Origin: Deltaproteobacteria bacterium
GTDB taxonomy: Bacteria > Desulfobacterota > Desulfarculia > Adiutricales > Adiutricaceae
Direction: 5' to 3'
DNA: 64,000 nucleotides
Assembly: GCA_031273455.1 (NCBI GenBank)
Contig: JAISRZ010000084.1
Coordinates: 47,920-111,919 of the forward strand
Shown: piece by piece, positions 51,301 through 59,181 of the stretch
Numbering within the stretch: the first letter of the stretch is position 1
How the letters are laid out: each line of letters begins with the position of its first letter
Program-made: the position numbers and the translations under genes
Notes under the pieces: model-generated
The model's input: only the letters and a program-made list of their open reading frames with translations
What the model was told of the DNA's origin: nothing
The model's database searches: none

Positions 51301-52003
51301 ATTTATTAGCGGTAATATTACCAGTGGAGTTTAAAACACTACCACCAGATACATTTAAGTCACCTTCAGTAACAGTGATATTATTACCCCAAACTACCGA
51401 TTCATTAGTAATTTGGATAGATTTGTTGGCTGTAATAGTTCCGGTAATATTAATTAAACTTTTATTGTCAGCTATAACATGACCATCGGTGCTATTAATA
51501 TAACTAACATTACCGGTTATATTTCCTTTAGAGAGAGTAATGTCGCCACCGGCTGTGATAGTGGTGTTAAATGTGCCATCACCTGTATCATCTATTGAAG
51601 CGTTTGTAATATAAATACCACCACCAACGGTAATATTTCCGCCGCTGGCCGAGGTGGATCCGTTAATCTCTATTTTGGTTGCGCCATTTGTGCCGTCAAT
51701 AACTAAATTTCCGCCGGCGGTTATGTTTGAAACGTTTGTGATTGAAGAATTAGTTACAGAGATATTAGCGGTAGCGTTTAAATATCCCTGCTCTAGATCT
51801 ACTGGTACATTTATTGTCCATGTAGAAGAGTTAGTACCGTAAGTAAGATTCCCCGAATCAATTGTAATATTACCTGATGAACCGTTGGTAACATTTTGTG
51901 CCCAAGCCACTCCGCCGCCCAATGACAAAGTAGCCGCCAAAATCAACACCAGTGAGGCGGTAACCAAAGTTATCCCGCCCCAGGATTTCTGCCTATGTTC
52001 CAT
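48305..52003 (-). CDS. Type V autotransporter adhesin with sequon-saturated passenger
   Basis: A 1232-residue secreted protein. An extended signal peptide (about 1-36) has a long n-region and ends AWAQ. The passenger (about 37-815) is a low-complexity beta-helix built from repeating rungs such as NITANKSV and GNITLSN. About 70 N-X-S/T sequons lie in it, one per 11 residues, with most Asn residues inside a sequon. A linker (about 815-955) has none. The C-terminal autotransporter barrel (about 955-1232) begins LNRVWVGGFGSWAKQ, ends in Phe (VGIGFEF), and has only about three sequons. It would sit on the cell surface as an adhesin or coat. The neighbouring oligosaccharyltransferase suggests N-glycosylation of the passenger; this is inference. 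Confidence 0.93.
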   Translation of the reverse strand: MEHRQKSWGGITLVTASLVLILAATLSLGGGVAWAQNVTNGSSGNITIDSGNLTYGTNSSTWTINVPVDLEQGYLNATANISVTNSSITNVSNITAGGNLVIDGTNGATKIEINGSTSASGGNITVGGGIYITNASIDDTGDGTFNTTITAGGDITLSKGNITGNVSYINSTDGHVIADNKSLINITGTITANKSIQITNESVVWGNNITVTEGDLNVSGGSVLNSTGNITANKSVYVNESSVIAAGNLVSTEGGIIIDNANNVSVVNISGNTTVAITGSNVSASNIFSTEGDIEIIEAENVTVVGNIEAAETVSITGGANVSAGNITANQSVSISGITNLTVANDITANHSVYIVDSNVKTGNITATNEDITIENAKNLTVDDTIFANLSVDINGATILDVTNITARNEDVTISGVDDLTVDGTISANNSVVLKNSVNASLVNITTAHGNITLSNIQNATLTGNITSNQGITINATKLNVTTNGVNISAAGDNLIINNSDIIRDSSVTDLTLSTFTNQSLYIQGNSNVNVTLIENDNGSVNIFGGNNYLGEIKGTNSNLSISGGQNIIDNLTITGDTAGGGGYSGNVSISAGNNTFANISIENGSLVLSDTSNNTFNEDIDIINGSLISEAAYNDITANITVNDGKIEFLAGETTLGTINISLITPTALGTSNNLTVVSGDAKVILASNSNVTFSTTNAGFKVESGAELFSNGSGVNYITDGDVIVGGAAILNVGASQLIVDPSSSHFVNLTDNSILAVGLDGSLNATVKASGKILLNLTDLANIDRYEDQTIINGTVTNETAGTYFYNPFYGRYDVPTTPGPDLVLGDYLGATGALAYIAEEGDFKYTKNMRSAASLIDRINDAASAISNPNHPTVVLSGKLIQALTAGAFAATNGEGAIVETIIRQSIGEVTLGVKNAVVSSVFKANSVVLGRLDKIHTADLKTPPAAGEGLLNRVWVGGFGSWAKQDDTDDQAGYKYDIGGFGLGYDRTFDGVPGLVLGISTAFSFGEVKPNHDLAKIDTDTISIGLYGSYKFDNGLFIDGTFAYGHSENDSEVRVPLLGTKHGSFDIDTWQFGVRGGWILKAGSFEITPSLGVRYLHLKNDGWREKSTNPLAINNFFKGYTDDLVEIPLQVKINTTIDTAGIKITPELRLGWTYAASELDNKVDVGLVGFSGTTPIWGIKQERNSFQVGTGIKIEINESLDIFANYDLDVSKDYRNHQASVGIGFEF

Positions 52004-53089
52004 AAATCATCACTCCTTGATTAAACCTCTGGAGGCCCCTAAAAATTCCCTCACTAGCGCCCCAAAAGTTATCTTTAAAAAACGCCCAATAAACTTATAA
52101 TTAAATCCTCACAACTTTAAGAACGAAAATTATTTAATCGCCGTTTTTTCTGCTATAAAACGGCAATATTAAAAAATAAATACTATATTCTATCTAATCT
52201 TTTCAAATAATACAAGCAAACCTAAATAAATCTATGCAAAAACTTAAAAATTATAACCATAAATGCTTAAAAAATATTATTTTTTGGTAAATTTTAAAGA
52301 AATTAAGGCAACCAAAAAAAATAAACTTAGGAAAAACAATGAGCCGCCTTTTGTTTGGACTGCCATTTATTTTTCCTAAACTAGATGGTATAGGGTTTAT
52401 TTAACGCCGTATAACCATAAATATTTATTAAGACGAAAAAAAATAATCTATGTTCTTGGATTTATTCCCAATCTTTTTAGGGTTTGGATACCGTACCTCT
52501 ACTACAAACTTATGTCAACAAAAATAATTTATTCTATTGTCTGTTTTAAAGGCCACTTTTCTGAAAAAACGTTTCCAAGCCATTTTCTGAAAAAAGAAGA
52601 CCTCTTAGCCCCAAATAATCAAGAATTTGCCTTTAAAACTGACGCAAACTAACGCCTTATAACCAAGCCCAAAGGCCGGGAAAATAAACAAAGTTGGCAA
52701 ATTATAACCTCATTCTAGTTCCGTGTCAACAAAATAATATCCAGCTTTTTAGTGAGCTTAATTTTCTAGTTTTTGATTTTTTACTTCCTTTATACAAGTT
52801 ATTTTTATATAAGAAAATAATAATTACGTGTATTTAGATAACTCTAACTGTTAAAAATCTGGTAAATATATTATTTTTAAATATTAACTAATTATAACAA
52901 TGCTATTAGTAACTTAGAACTATTTTTTTAATCAATATTGGTTAAAATAATGCGATTTCGATATTTCTAACAATTTAACGTAATATTACCTATAAATAAA
53001 CTGCGTATTTTATTGTTATACTATTTAATATCACAAACAAATCTTTTAATACGCATTATATATTATTAACTTTAAACAAAACCCCTTGT
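52004..53089. other. AT-rich non-coding region upstream of the autotransporter
   Basis: About 1.1 kb of very AT-rich sequence between dxr and the autotransporter gene, with no supportable reading frame. It holds the promoter listed at 52187-52215, a GCCGTTTT/AAAACGGC hairpin at 52140-52164 inside the expected leader, and a short direct repeat built on TTTTCTGAAAAAA near 52558 and 52582. Confidence 0.5.
52187..52215 (-). promoter_or_regulatory. Candidate promoter of the autotransporter gene
   Basis: On the minus strand TTGTAT (52210-52215), a 17-base spacer and TAGAAT (52187-52192) precede the gene by about 180 bases. In AT-rich sequence such matches arise easily, so this is tentative. Confidence 0.4.
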
Positions 53090-54289
53090 TTAAGTTTTTT
53101 TAACTATCTCTTTTGCTAGAACCCTAGCCTTTGCGTCCGCCTCCAAAACCTCCTCAATCTTGGCGACTTTAGACGCTGGCAAACGGTTTAAACATTCCTC
53201 GACCACCTGGATAACCCGGATAAAAGGTATCTGGCCAGCTAAAAAAGCCGCCACCGCCTCCTCATTAGCCCCACTCATGATGGCCGGGGAGGTTCCGCCC
53301 TCTCGCCCCACTTCCTCAGCTAAGGCCAACCCCCGAAAAACCTTCCGGTCCGGGGGCAAAAAGGTTAAAGGGCTCGCGGTTAAATCCAAGGGTTTGATCT
53401 TTAAGGGGCTATCCTGGCCATTTTCTCCCAATAACGGCCACCGTTCCTCAGGGCTTAAGCTTAAGGCCAAAGATAAGCGCATATCCGTTGGGCCGAGCTG
53501 AGCCATTAATGACCCATCAATATACTCCACTAACGAGTGAACCACGCTCTGGGGATGGACCAAGACGTCTATCTTATCGTAGGGCGTATTAAATAAGTAA
53601 TGGGCCTCAATAACCTCCAAGCCTTTGTTCATGAGAGTCGCGCTGTCGCAACTAATCTTAGGGCCCATGGACCACTTGGGGTGGTTTAAGGCCATTTCCC
53701 GAGTCACGCCCTTTAAGCGCTCTTGGCTATAGCCAAAAAATGGGCCACCTGAAGCCGTTAAGATTAACCGCCTAACCCCCTCCCCTTTAAGCCGCCCGCC
53801 CAAAGCTTGGTAAATGGCCGAATGCTCGCTATCCACTGGGGTAATGAGATCCACCATGGGTTGGATAAGCTCACCAGCTAAAACTAGACTCTCTTTATTG
53901 GCCAAAGCCACTTTAAGGCCAGCGTTTAAAGCCGCCCAGGTCGGCGGTAATCCGGCTCGACCCACCATGGCCGATAAAACAATCTCGGCCCCAGTTTGGG
54001 TCGCGACTTTAACGGGCCCTTCCGGGCCCGAAAGAATGACTGGCCAGTTCTCGGACCGTAAGCCAAGATCTTTTAATAACTTAGCTAGTTTATCCGCCTC
54101 AATGGGGCCTAAAACGGACACGGCTTTGGGCCGGAACCTATTAATCGCCTCGGCTAAAGGCTCCAAATTGATAGCCGCCGCCAGACCGGTAATCTTCATC
54201 CGCCCGGGATAGGCCGCGGCTAAACTTAAAGCCTGGCGACCAATGGATCCAGTGGCCCCGAGGACCGCCACTTTGACGGGCTTTGACAT
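53090..54289 (-). CDS. dxr: 1-deoxy-D-xylulose 5-phosphate reductoisomerase
   Basis: A 399-residue DXR. The NADPH motif GATGSIG is at residues 10-16, LANKESLVLAGELI follows, and the substrate/metal region SCDSATLMNKGLEVIEAHYLF is intact. The C-terminal four-helix domain starts near NEEAVAAFL. It converts DXP to MEP, the committed step after dxs (37579-39552). The gene normally sits next to cdsA; here 1.6 kb of repetitive DNA separates them. Confidence 0.98.
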   Translation of the reverse strand: MSKPVKVAVLGATGSIGRQALSLAAAYPGRMKITGLAAAINLEPLAEAINRFRPKAVSVLGPIEADKLAKLLKDLGLRSENWPVILSGPEGPVKVATQTGAEIVLSAMVGRAGLPPTWAALNAGLKVALANKESLVLAGELIQPMVDLITPVDSEHSAIYQALGGRLKGEGVRRLILTASGGPFFGYSQERLKGVTREMALNHPKWSMGPKISCDSATLMNKGLEVIEAHYLFNTPYDKIDVLVHPQSVVHSLVEYIDGSLMAQLGPTDMRLSLALSLSPEERWPLLGENGQDSPLKIKPLDLTASPLTFLPPDRKVFRGLALAEEVGREGGTSPAIMSGANEEAVAAFLAGQIPFIRVIQVVEECLNRLPASKVAKIEEVLEADAKARVLAKEIVKKT

Positions 54290-54705
54290 ATCTCAATCAA
54301 TTGTCCTAAATATTATTTTTTTTAGGTTGTTTTTAAGTAGTTATAACAGTATAATATTGTTTTTATAGCGTTTTATTCAATATTTAAACGACTTAATAGA
54401 CCAATCACATAAATTATAGTCAATTTTTCCCGCCCCAAGGCTAAAGAGGGTTTCCGCCCGATCTATTTCAGCCAAATCCTTATTAAATGGACGGAGAATT
54501 TAGTTAAGGGGTTGTATAGTTAAGGAACGATCCATAAGGGGTGATCCAAGATCCATAAGGAGCGATCCAAATGGACCACTAAAATACTCTAAGAGCCTTG
54601 ACGCCTTAGCACCCAACCTTCTAGCCTCCAGTCTTAAGACTCTAATAACGAAAAGTCTCAGACCAAAAATGGCCTAGCCTCAATCATGGCGCCTTAAAAA
54701 ACAAA

Positions 54706-55630
54706 CCCCAGTCGCGGACCTTTAATAACCTGGGACCTTAATGGTCAAACCCCAGTAACGAGACCTGAATAACCTAAAACCTTGATAACCCGGCCCAAGT
54801 CACGGAACCCCAATGGCCAAACCCAAGTCACGTGACCTTTAATAACCTGGAACCTTAATGACCAACCCCAGTCGCGGGCCTTTAATAACCTGGGACCTTA
54901 ATGGCCAATCCCCAGTAACGAGACCTGAATAACCTAAAACCTTGATAACCCGGCACCAGCCACGAGACTTTAGTAACCAAGACCAAATCACGGAACCTTA
55001 ATAACCAAACCCCAGTCACGCGACCCTAATAACCTGGGACCTAAATGACAAAACCCCAGTCGAGGGCCTTTAATAAACCCGAGACCTTAATGGCCAAACC
55101 CCAGTCGCGGGCTTTAATAACCTGGAACCCCAATGGCCAAATCCCAGTCACTTGACCTTAATAACCTGGAACCTTGATAACCTGGCCCTAGTCACGGGAC
55201 TTTAATAACTTGGAACCTAAATAACCCATCCCAGCCACGAGACTTTAATAACCAAGACCCAATCACGGAACCTTAATAACCAAGCTCCAGTCGCGGGCCT
55301 TTAATAACCTGTCCCAGCCACGAGACTTTAATAACCAAGACCCAATCACGGAAACTTAATAACCAAGATCCAGTCACGCGACCCTAATAACCTGGGACCT
55401 TAATGGCCAAACCCCAGCCACACGGCCTTAATCACCTGGGACCATAATGACCAAACCTCAGTCACGCGACCTTTAATAACCTGGGACCATAATGACCAAA
55501 CCCCAGCCACGCGACCTTAATCACCTGGAACCTTAATGGCCAAACCCAAGTCGCTAGCCTTTAATAACCTGGAACCTTAATAACCTAGCCCCAGCCACGC
55601 GACCATAACAACTAAGCCAAAGTCACCATA
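54706..55630. repeat. Degenerate minisatellite, about 25 units
   Basis: Tandem units beginning CCCCAGTCACG, continuing GACCTTTAATAACC and often TGGGACCTTAATGGCCAAA. Full units are about 43-45 bases and half units about 27-29 bases, mixed in irregular order, for example two half units TCCCAGCCACGAGACTTT and CCCAATCACGGAACC repeated as a pair around 55230-55340. Divergence between units is high. There are no unique spacers, so this is not CRISPR. The unit has an internal half repeat around AATAACC. Confidence 0.9.
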
Positions 55631-55685
55631 ACCCTCATAGCTAGGCGACTTAAAGGGGTCAGACACTTAGGTTGACTTCTTAGCC

Positions 55686-55793
55686 TTGAGCGACCACTTA
55701 GCCTTAGGTGGTCGCTTCGCCTTAGGTGGCCACTTGGCCTTAGGCGGCTTCTTAGCCTTAGGTGGCTTCTTGGCCTTAAGTGGCTACTAAGCC
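55686..55793. repeat. 18-base tandem repeat, six units
   Basis: Six consecutive units of the form TTAGGTGGCTTCTTGGCC at 55686, 55704, 55722, 55740, 55758 and 55776. Read on the minus strand in one frame they encode KAKKPP-type hexapeptides for about 30 codons, closed on both sides by stops and without a start codon. It may be the relic of a lysine-rich repetitive protein tail, or simply an expanded repeat. Confidence 0.9.
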
Positions 55794-55867
55794 TTAAGCT
55801 CTAAGCCTTAACAGGCCGCTTCGATAGTTTTTAGGAAACTAACTTTGGTTCCAGCCATTTTACGTCT

Positions 55868-56704
55868 TTAAGGGGCCATTTGAAAGCTGACGAAAAAATA
55901 GACCGCCGGCAAGTTAAAGAGGATAGAGTCCAACCGATCCCAAAGGCCCCCGTGGCCCAATAATAAGGAGGAAGTGTCCTTCAGACCCATGGCCCGTTTT
56001 AAGGCGGACTCAAACAGATCCCCGGCGGCTCCCCATACGCCCAAAAAGAGGCTGAGGATGATAACGGACGTTTTGGAAAATTCGGGCGGGAGATAAGAAA
56101 ATGACAGGGCCCCGGCGATTAAAGCGGCTAGACACCCGCCAATCAACCCCGAGATGGTCTTATTGGGGCTAACCTTAACGCACAGTTTCGGGCCCTTTAA
56201 GCGCGACCCCACGTAAAAAGCCCCGGTGTCGGCTAAAGCGGTGATTAAAATGGTAAAAAACAACCACCTATTGCCAAAATACTCTTGTTTAATTAAAAAC
56301 ACAAAAGATAGAGGAAAACTTAGATATAAATGCCCCAGGGCGTACCGGGAGATGAGATTGACCACCGCCCGATCCTCAGTGGGCGGCAAAACCCGGATAA
56401 AGTAAAAGGCCCCGAAAGCTAAACCCAGAAAAAGCCCTAAACCCTGACCAGCGGGCCCATAAAACAAGGCCCCCGCCGCCGCGGCCAACCAGCCCATCAC
56501 CGCTAGAAGCAGAAGCCCGACCCTTTCTTTACCCAAAAGATTTAAGGCGAACTCCCACCAGCAAATGGCCCCTAAAACGCCCACCACCCCTAAGATAACC
56601 AGATTATTAGCCATAAACACGGCCAGTAAAACTGGCGGGATCAGAATCAGGGCCACCAGCCAGCGGCTCAATTCGCCCTTGGTTAAGCGTTCGGCCAGAC
56701 TCAC
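55868..56704 (-). CDS. cdsA: Phosphatidate cytidylyltransferase
   Basis: A 278-residue membrane enzyme with about seven or eight helices. The C-terminal CdsA signature is clear: VSPNKTISGLIGG near residue 180, GVWGAAGDLFESALKRAMG and the terminal HGGLWDRLDSILF. It makes CDP-diacylglycerol for phospholipid synthesis. The usual upstream partner uppS (and frr) is absent; a gene of unknown function (56739-57194) lies 34 bases upstream instead. Confidence 0.95.
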   Translation of the reverse strand: MSLAERLTKGELSRWLVALILIPPVLLAVFMANNLVILGVVGVLGAICWWEFALNLLGKERVGLLLLAVMGWLAAAAGALFYGPAGQGLGLFLGLAFGAFYFIRVLPPTEDRAVVNLISRYALGHLYLSFPLSFVFLIKQEYFGNRWLFFTILITALADTGAFYVGSRLKGPKLCVKVSPNKTISGLIGGCLAALIAGALSFSYLPPEFSKTSVIILSLFLGVWGAAGDLFESALKRAMGLKDTSSLLLGHGGLWDRLDSILFNLPAVYFFVSFQMAP

Positions 56705-56738
56705 AAAAACACCCTTTTTATTACCTTTCTAGAGCCCT

Positions 56739-57194
56739 TTAAACCTCGTCAGCCCCGCCCAAGCGGGTCAGACGAAAGGCCCAGGCCGAGACTTTTTCGT
56801 TTTTCAGAAAGGCGAACCCCCGCCCCAAGTACTCATCCGGGTTTTTAAAGCCCATGATCTCTTGGCCCCAATAGGAGCCTGAGCCTGATTGCCAGGGCAT
56901 CATGACCGTGTCCTCCACCAAGACAAAGAGCCCATAAATGGGCTCAGGCCCGCCAGTTTGGGACTTCCATTCCGTAAAGGAGGCGGCTGGCGGCATGGGG
57001 GTGATCTCATACAGACTGACAAAATCCCTTTTGTCATCGCCGGAAATGTTGATCTTACTCTCCAAGGTCCAGAGCTCCGGGGAATGGGTCACCACCAGTT
57101 GGCCTTTGGCGTCATGCCGGTTATCGCTCCGGTCGTAATAATGGCCCTCAATTTCCCAGAGCCCGGGACGCGTCAGATAGGTATGGGTAAACAC
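56739..57194 (-). CDS. Conserved-looking protein of unknown function
   Basis: A 151-residue soluble protein, GTG start with AAGG upstream. It is rich in beta strands and aromatic residues (LWEIEGHYYDRSDN, GQLVVTHSPELWTLES, SGSYWGQEIMGF, LGRGFAFLKNEKVSAWAFRLTR), which suggests a small beta-barrel like those that bind lipids or haem. I recognise no family and no catalytic motif. It lies 34 bases before cdsA and probably shares its transcript. Confidence 0.7.
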   Translation of the reverse strand: MFTHTYLTRPGLWEIEGHYYDRSDNRHDAKGQLVVTHSPELWTLESKINISGDDKRDFVSLYEITPMPPAASFTEWKSQTGGPEPIYGLFVLVEDTVMMPWQSGSGSYWGQEIMGFKNPDEYLGRGFAFLKNEKVSAWAFRLTRLGGADEV

Positions 57195-57236
57195 CTAAAA
57201 CCTTGCCCTTAAAGATTCGGGGTTAACGTAAAAACC

Positions 57237-57269
57237 AAAAAAGGCCCGCCCAAAAGGTGGCCGTTTTTT
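57237..57269 (-). terminator. Intrinsic terminator after nagZ (bidirectional form)
   Basis: A stem with AAAAAA and TTTTTT at its base (57237-57242 and 57264-57269) and a GC-rich GGCC/GGCC-type top lies about 140 bases after the nagZ stop and 43 bases before the start of the 151-residue gene. On the minus strand it is followed by a T-rich run. Confidence 0.65.
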
Positions 57270-57408
57270 GGGGTCGCGCTTAACATAGCCAAAAAAACCC
57301 TGGACTTAAAGCCCCAAAGGATATGGCCCTAGCGTTATGGTAGGAATTATACCCTGGACTAAGCTTAAAGCGCTAATAAAATCAGCTAGTCTCCTTTAAA
57401 AACCCAAT

Positions 57409-58557
57409 CTAACCGCTCGTTTTAGCGACTTGAGCCAAAAAACCGTTTAGCCGTAAGGACGACTCCAATAAATGGCCTTCGGTAATCTGACCTTGACTAA
57501 TGGCCGTAACCAAAGCCCCCTGAACCGTCCTTATAGCCGTGATTTTCCGGCAGACTAAAAGGAGATCGTGCCCGGCTAAAACCGACCTGACCGCCGCTTG
57601 GCCCAAGTCCCGCTCCCCGGCGATGGCCCCCATTTCCAAGTCATCCGAAAGAAGTAACCCTTTAAACCCTAGATTGACCCTTAACAGTTGGACAATCTTC
57701 TGGGAAAAAGTGGCCAAACACTCCGGGTCCAAAGATGGGTAAAGGGCGTGGGTGGTCATTAAGGCGGGTAGGTTAGCCGCGATCATTTCCTTAAACACGC
57801 TTAAAGACCCAGCCATTTCCTCGGGCGAAAGGTTAATCTCCGGGGCTTTCTCATGGGGATCCAAGACGGCCCCGCCTAAACCCGGAAAATGCTTTCCGCA
57901 AGCTAAGACCCCGGCCTTTAATAACCCCGCCACAAAGGCCTTGGCCATAACCGTAACTTTTAAGGGCTCCGCCCCCAAAGACCGATCGCCAATGTAACCT
58001 TTGAGCCCCTCATCTATCTTTAGGTCCAGATCTAGAACCGGGGCCAGGTTAAGGTTAAAACCAGTTTCCTTAAGCTCCCGGCCCATCCGATAGGCTAGTC
58101 TTTGAACCTCTAACGGCTCCATTCCGCCTAAAACCCGAGCGCTCGGGGCCTTAAAATAGGGTTCTTTAAGCCTTCTAACCTGGCCCCCTTCTTGGTCCAG
58201 AGCGATAATAAGCGGTCGGCCTAGGGTCTTTAAAGCGTATTTTTGGACCTTGTCTAAAATTTCTTGTAAAAGGGCCGGGGCTTTTAGATCCACTTTACCC
58301 GGATCTAAGCTAACCGGTTCACCGGCGTTGGGCCCTAAGCTAAGAGGGTAGTTAGGGTCGAAACGAACCGTGTCCCAGCTAATGGGGTAGTTACGCCGGA
58401 AAAAAATAAGCCCCCCCGGCCGAAACTCATCGATGAGCTCTCTAATTTCCCCGGAGTCCCGGCCTTCCCAACCGATCATCATTAAACGCCCCGCCGCTTC
58501 CTTAGGGGTTTCCGGGGCGTAGGCGTCTTGGGGTTCCTGGTCTATTATAGTCTCCAT
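57409..58557 (-). CDS. nagZ: Beta-N-acetylhexosaminidase (GH3)
   Basis: A 382-residue GH3 enzyme. PGGLIFFRRN near residue 47, IALDQEGGQVRRL near 118, the KHFPGLG loop near 222, the Asp-His dyad loop in DPHEKAPEI, and SDDLEMGAIAG, which carries the catalytic nucleophile Asp, are all present. It removes GlcNAc from cell-wall muropeptides during recycling. The usual KHFPGHG histidine is Leu here (GLG), and the loop reads DPH where many enzymes have DSH, so activity may differ slightly. It is bordered on both sides by non-coding DNA. Confidence 0.92.
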   Translation of the reverse strand: METIIDQEPQDAYAPETPKEAAGRLMMIGWEGRDSGEIRELIDEFRPGGLIFFRRNYPISWDTVRFDPNYPLSLGPNAGEPVSLDPGKVDLKAPALLQEILDKVQKYALKTLGRPLIIALDQEGGQVRRLKEPYFKAPSARVLGGMEPLEVQRLAYRMGRELKETGFNLNLAPVLDLDLKIDEGLKGYIGDRSLGAEPLKVTVMAKAFVAGLLKAGVLACGKHFPGLGGAVLDPHEKAPEINLSPEEMAGSLSVFKEMIAANLPALMTTHALYPSLDPECLATFSQKIVQLLRVNLGFKGLLLSDDLEMGAIAGERDLGQAAVRSVLAGHDLLLVCRKITAIRTVQGALVTAISQGQITEGHLLESSLRLNGFLAQVAKTSG

Positions 58558-58574
58558 CTTAAGGTGTTAAAGCC

Positions 58575-59181
58575 GTTAAGCTTAGTTTTAGCCTCTTGGG
58601 GTTTAGTCTGACGTTTGATCTGGGCTTATCTTATTTTAGCTGGACGCTGGACCTATCTAAGCTTAGCTTAGTTTAGTCTGGGCTTAGCGTATCTTACCTT
58701 GGCTTAGTTTAGTTTAGTCTAGGCTTAGCTTGGCTTAGTTTAGTCTGGGCTTAGATTGCCTTAGTTTAGTCTGGGCTTAGCTCAGCTTGCCTTAATTTAG
58801 TCTGATCTTAACGTATCTTAGCTTCGCTTAGTCTGGGCTTAGCTTACCTTAGTCTGGGCTTAGCTTAGCTTACCTTAGGTTAGTCTTGATTTATCATATC
58901 TTAGCTTAGTCTGGGCTTAGCGTATCTTAACTTAGCCTAGCCTAATTTAGTCTGGGTTTAGCTTAGATTGGCTTAGTTTAATCTTGGTTTAGCTTATCTT
59001 GGCCTATCTTAGCTTAGTTTAGTCTTAGGCTTAACTTGCCTTAGTTTAATCTTGGTTTAGCATATCTTAGCTTACATTGTCTTACCTTATCTTAGCTTAA
59101 ATTAGCTTTTATTACAATATATTATTTTAGCTTAGCTTTGATTAGCATCGCTTATCTTATCTTAGCTTTAATTAGCTTTAA
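58575..59181. repeat. Degenerate TTAGC/TTAGT repeat tract
   Basis: About 600 bases made almost entirely of five-base-related units (CTTAG, CTTAC, TTTAG, TCTGGG) in higher-order repeats such as TTAGTTTAGTCTGGGCTTAG, which recurs at least five times between 58660 and 58950. Towards 59181 it degrades into TTAGCTTTAATTAGC. No reading frame is supported. It fills the whole gap between nagZ and the radical SAM gene. Confidence 0.9.

Larger units (their letters stand above)
54290..55867. other. Long non-coding spacer between cdsA and dxr
   Basis: A 1578-base region with no gene. It starts with 240 bases of AT-rich sequence, then a short repeated motif (GATCCATAAGG, about 54528-54570), the minisatellite at 54706-55630 and the 18-base array at 55686-55793. 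Composition and repetition make a coding role unlikely. Confidence 0.7.

Noticed and set aside
54706..55630. CRISPR array
   Set aside because: Units are divergent, of mixed length and directly abutting, with no unique spacers and no cas genes nearby.
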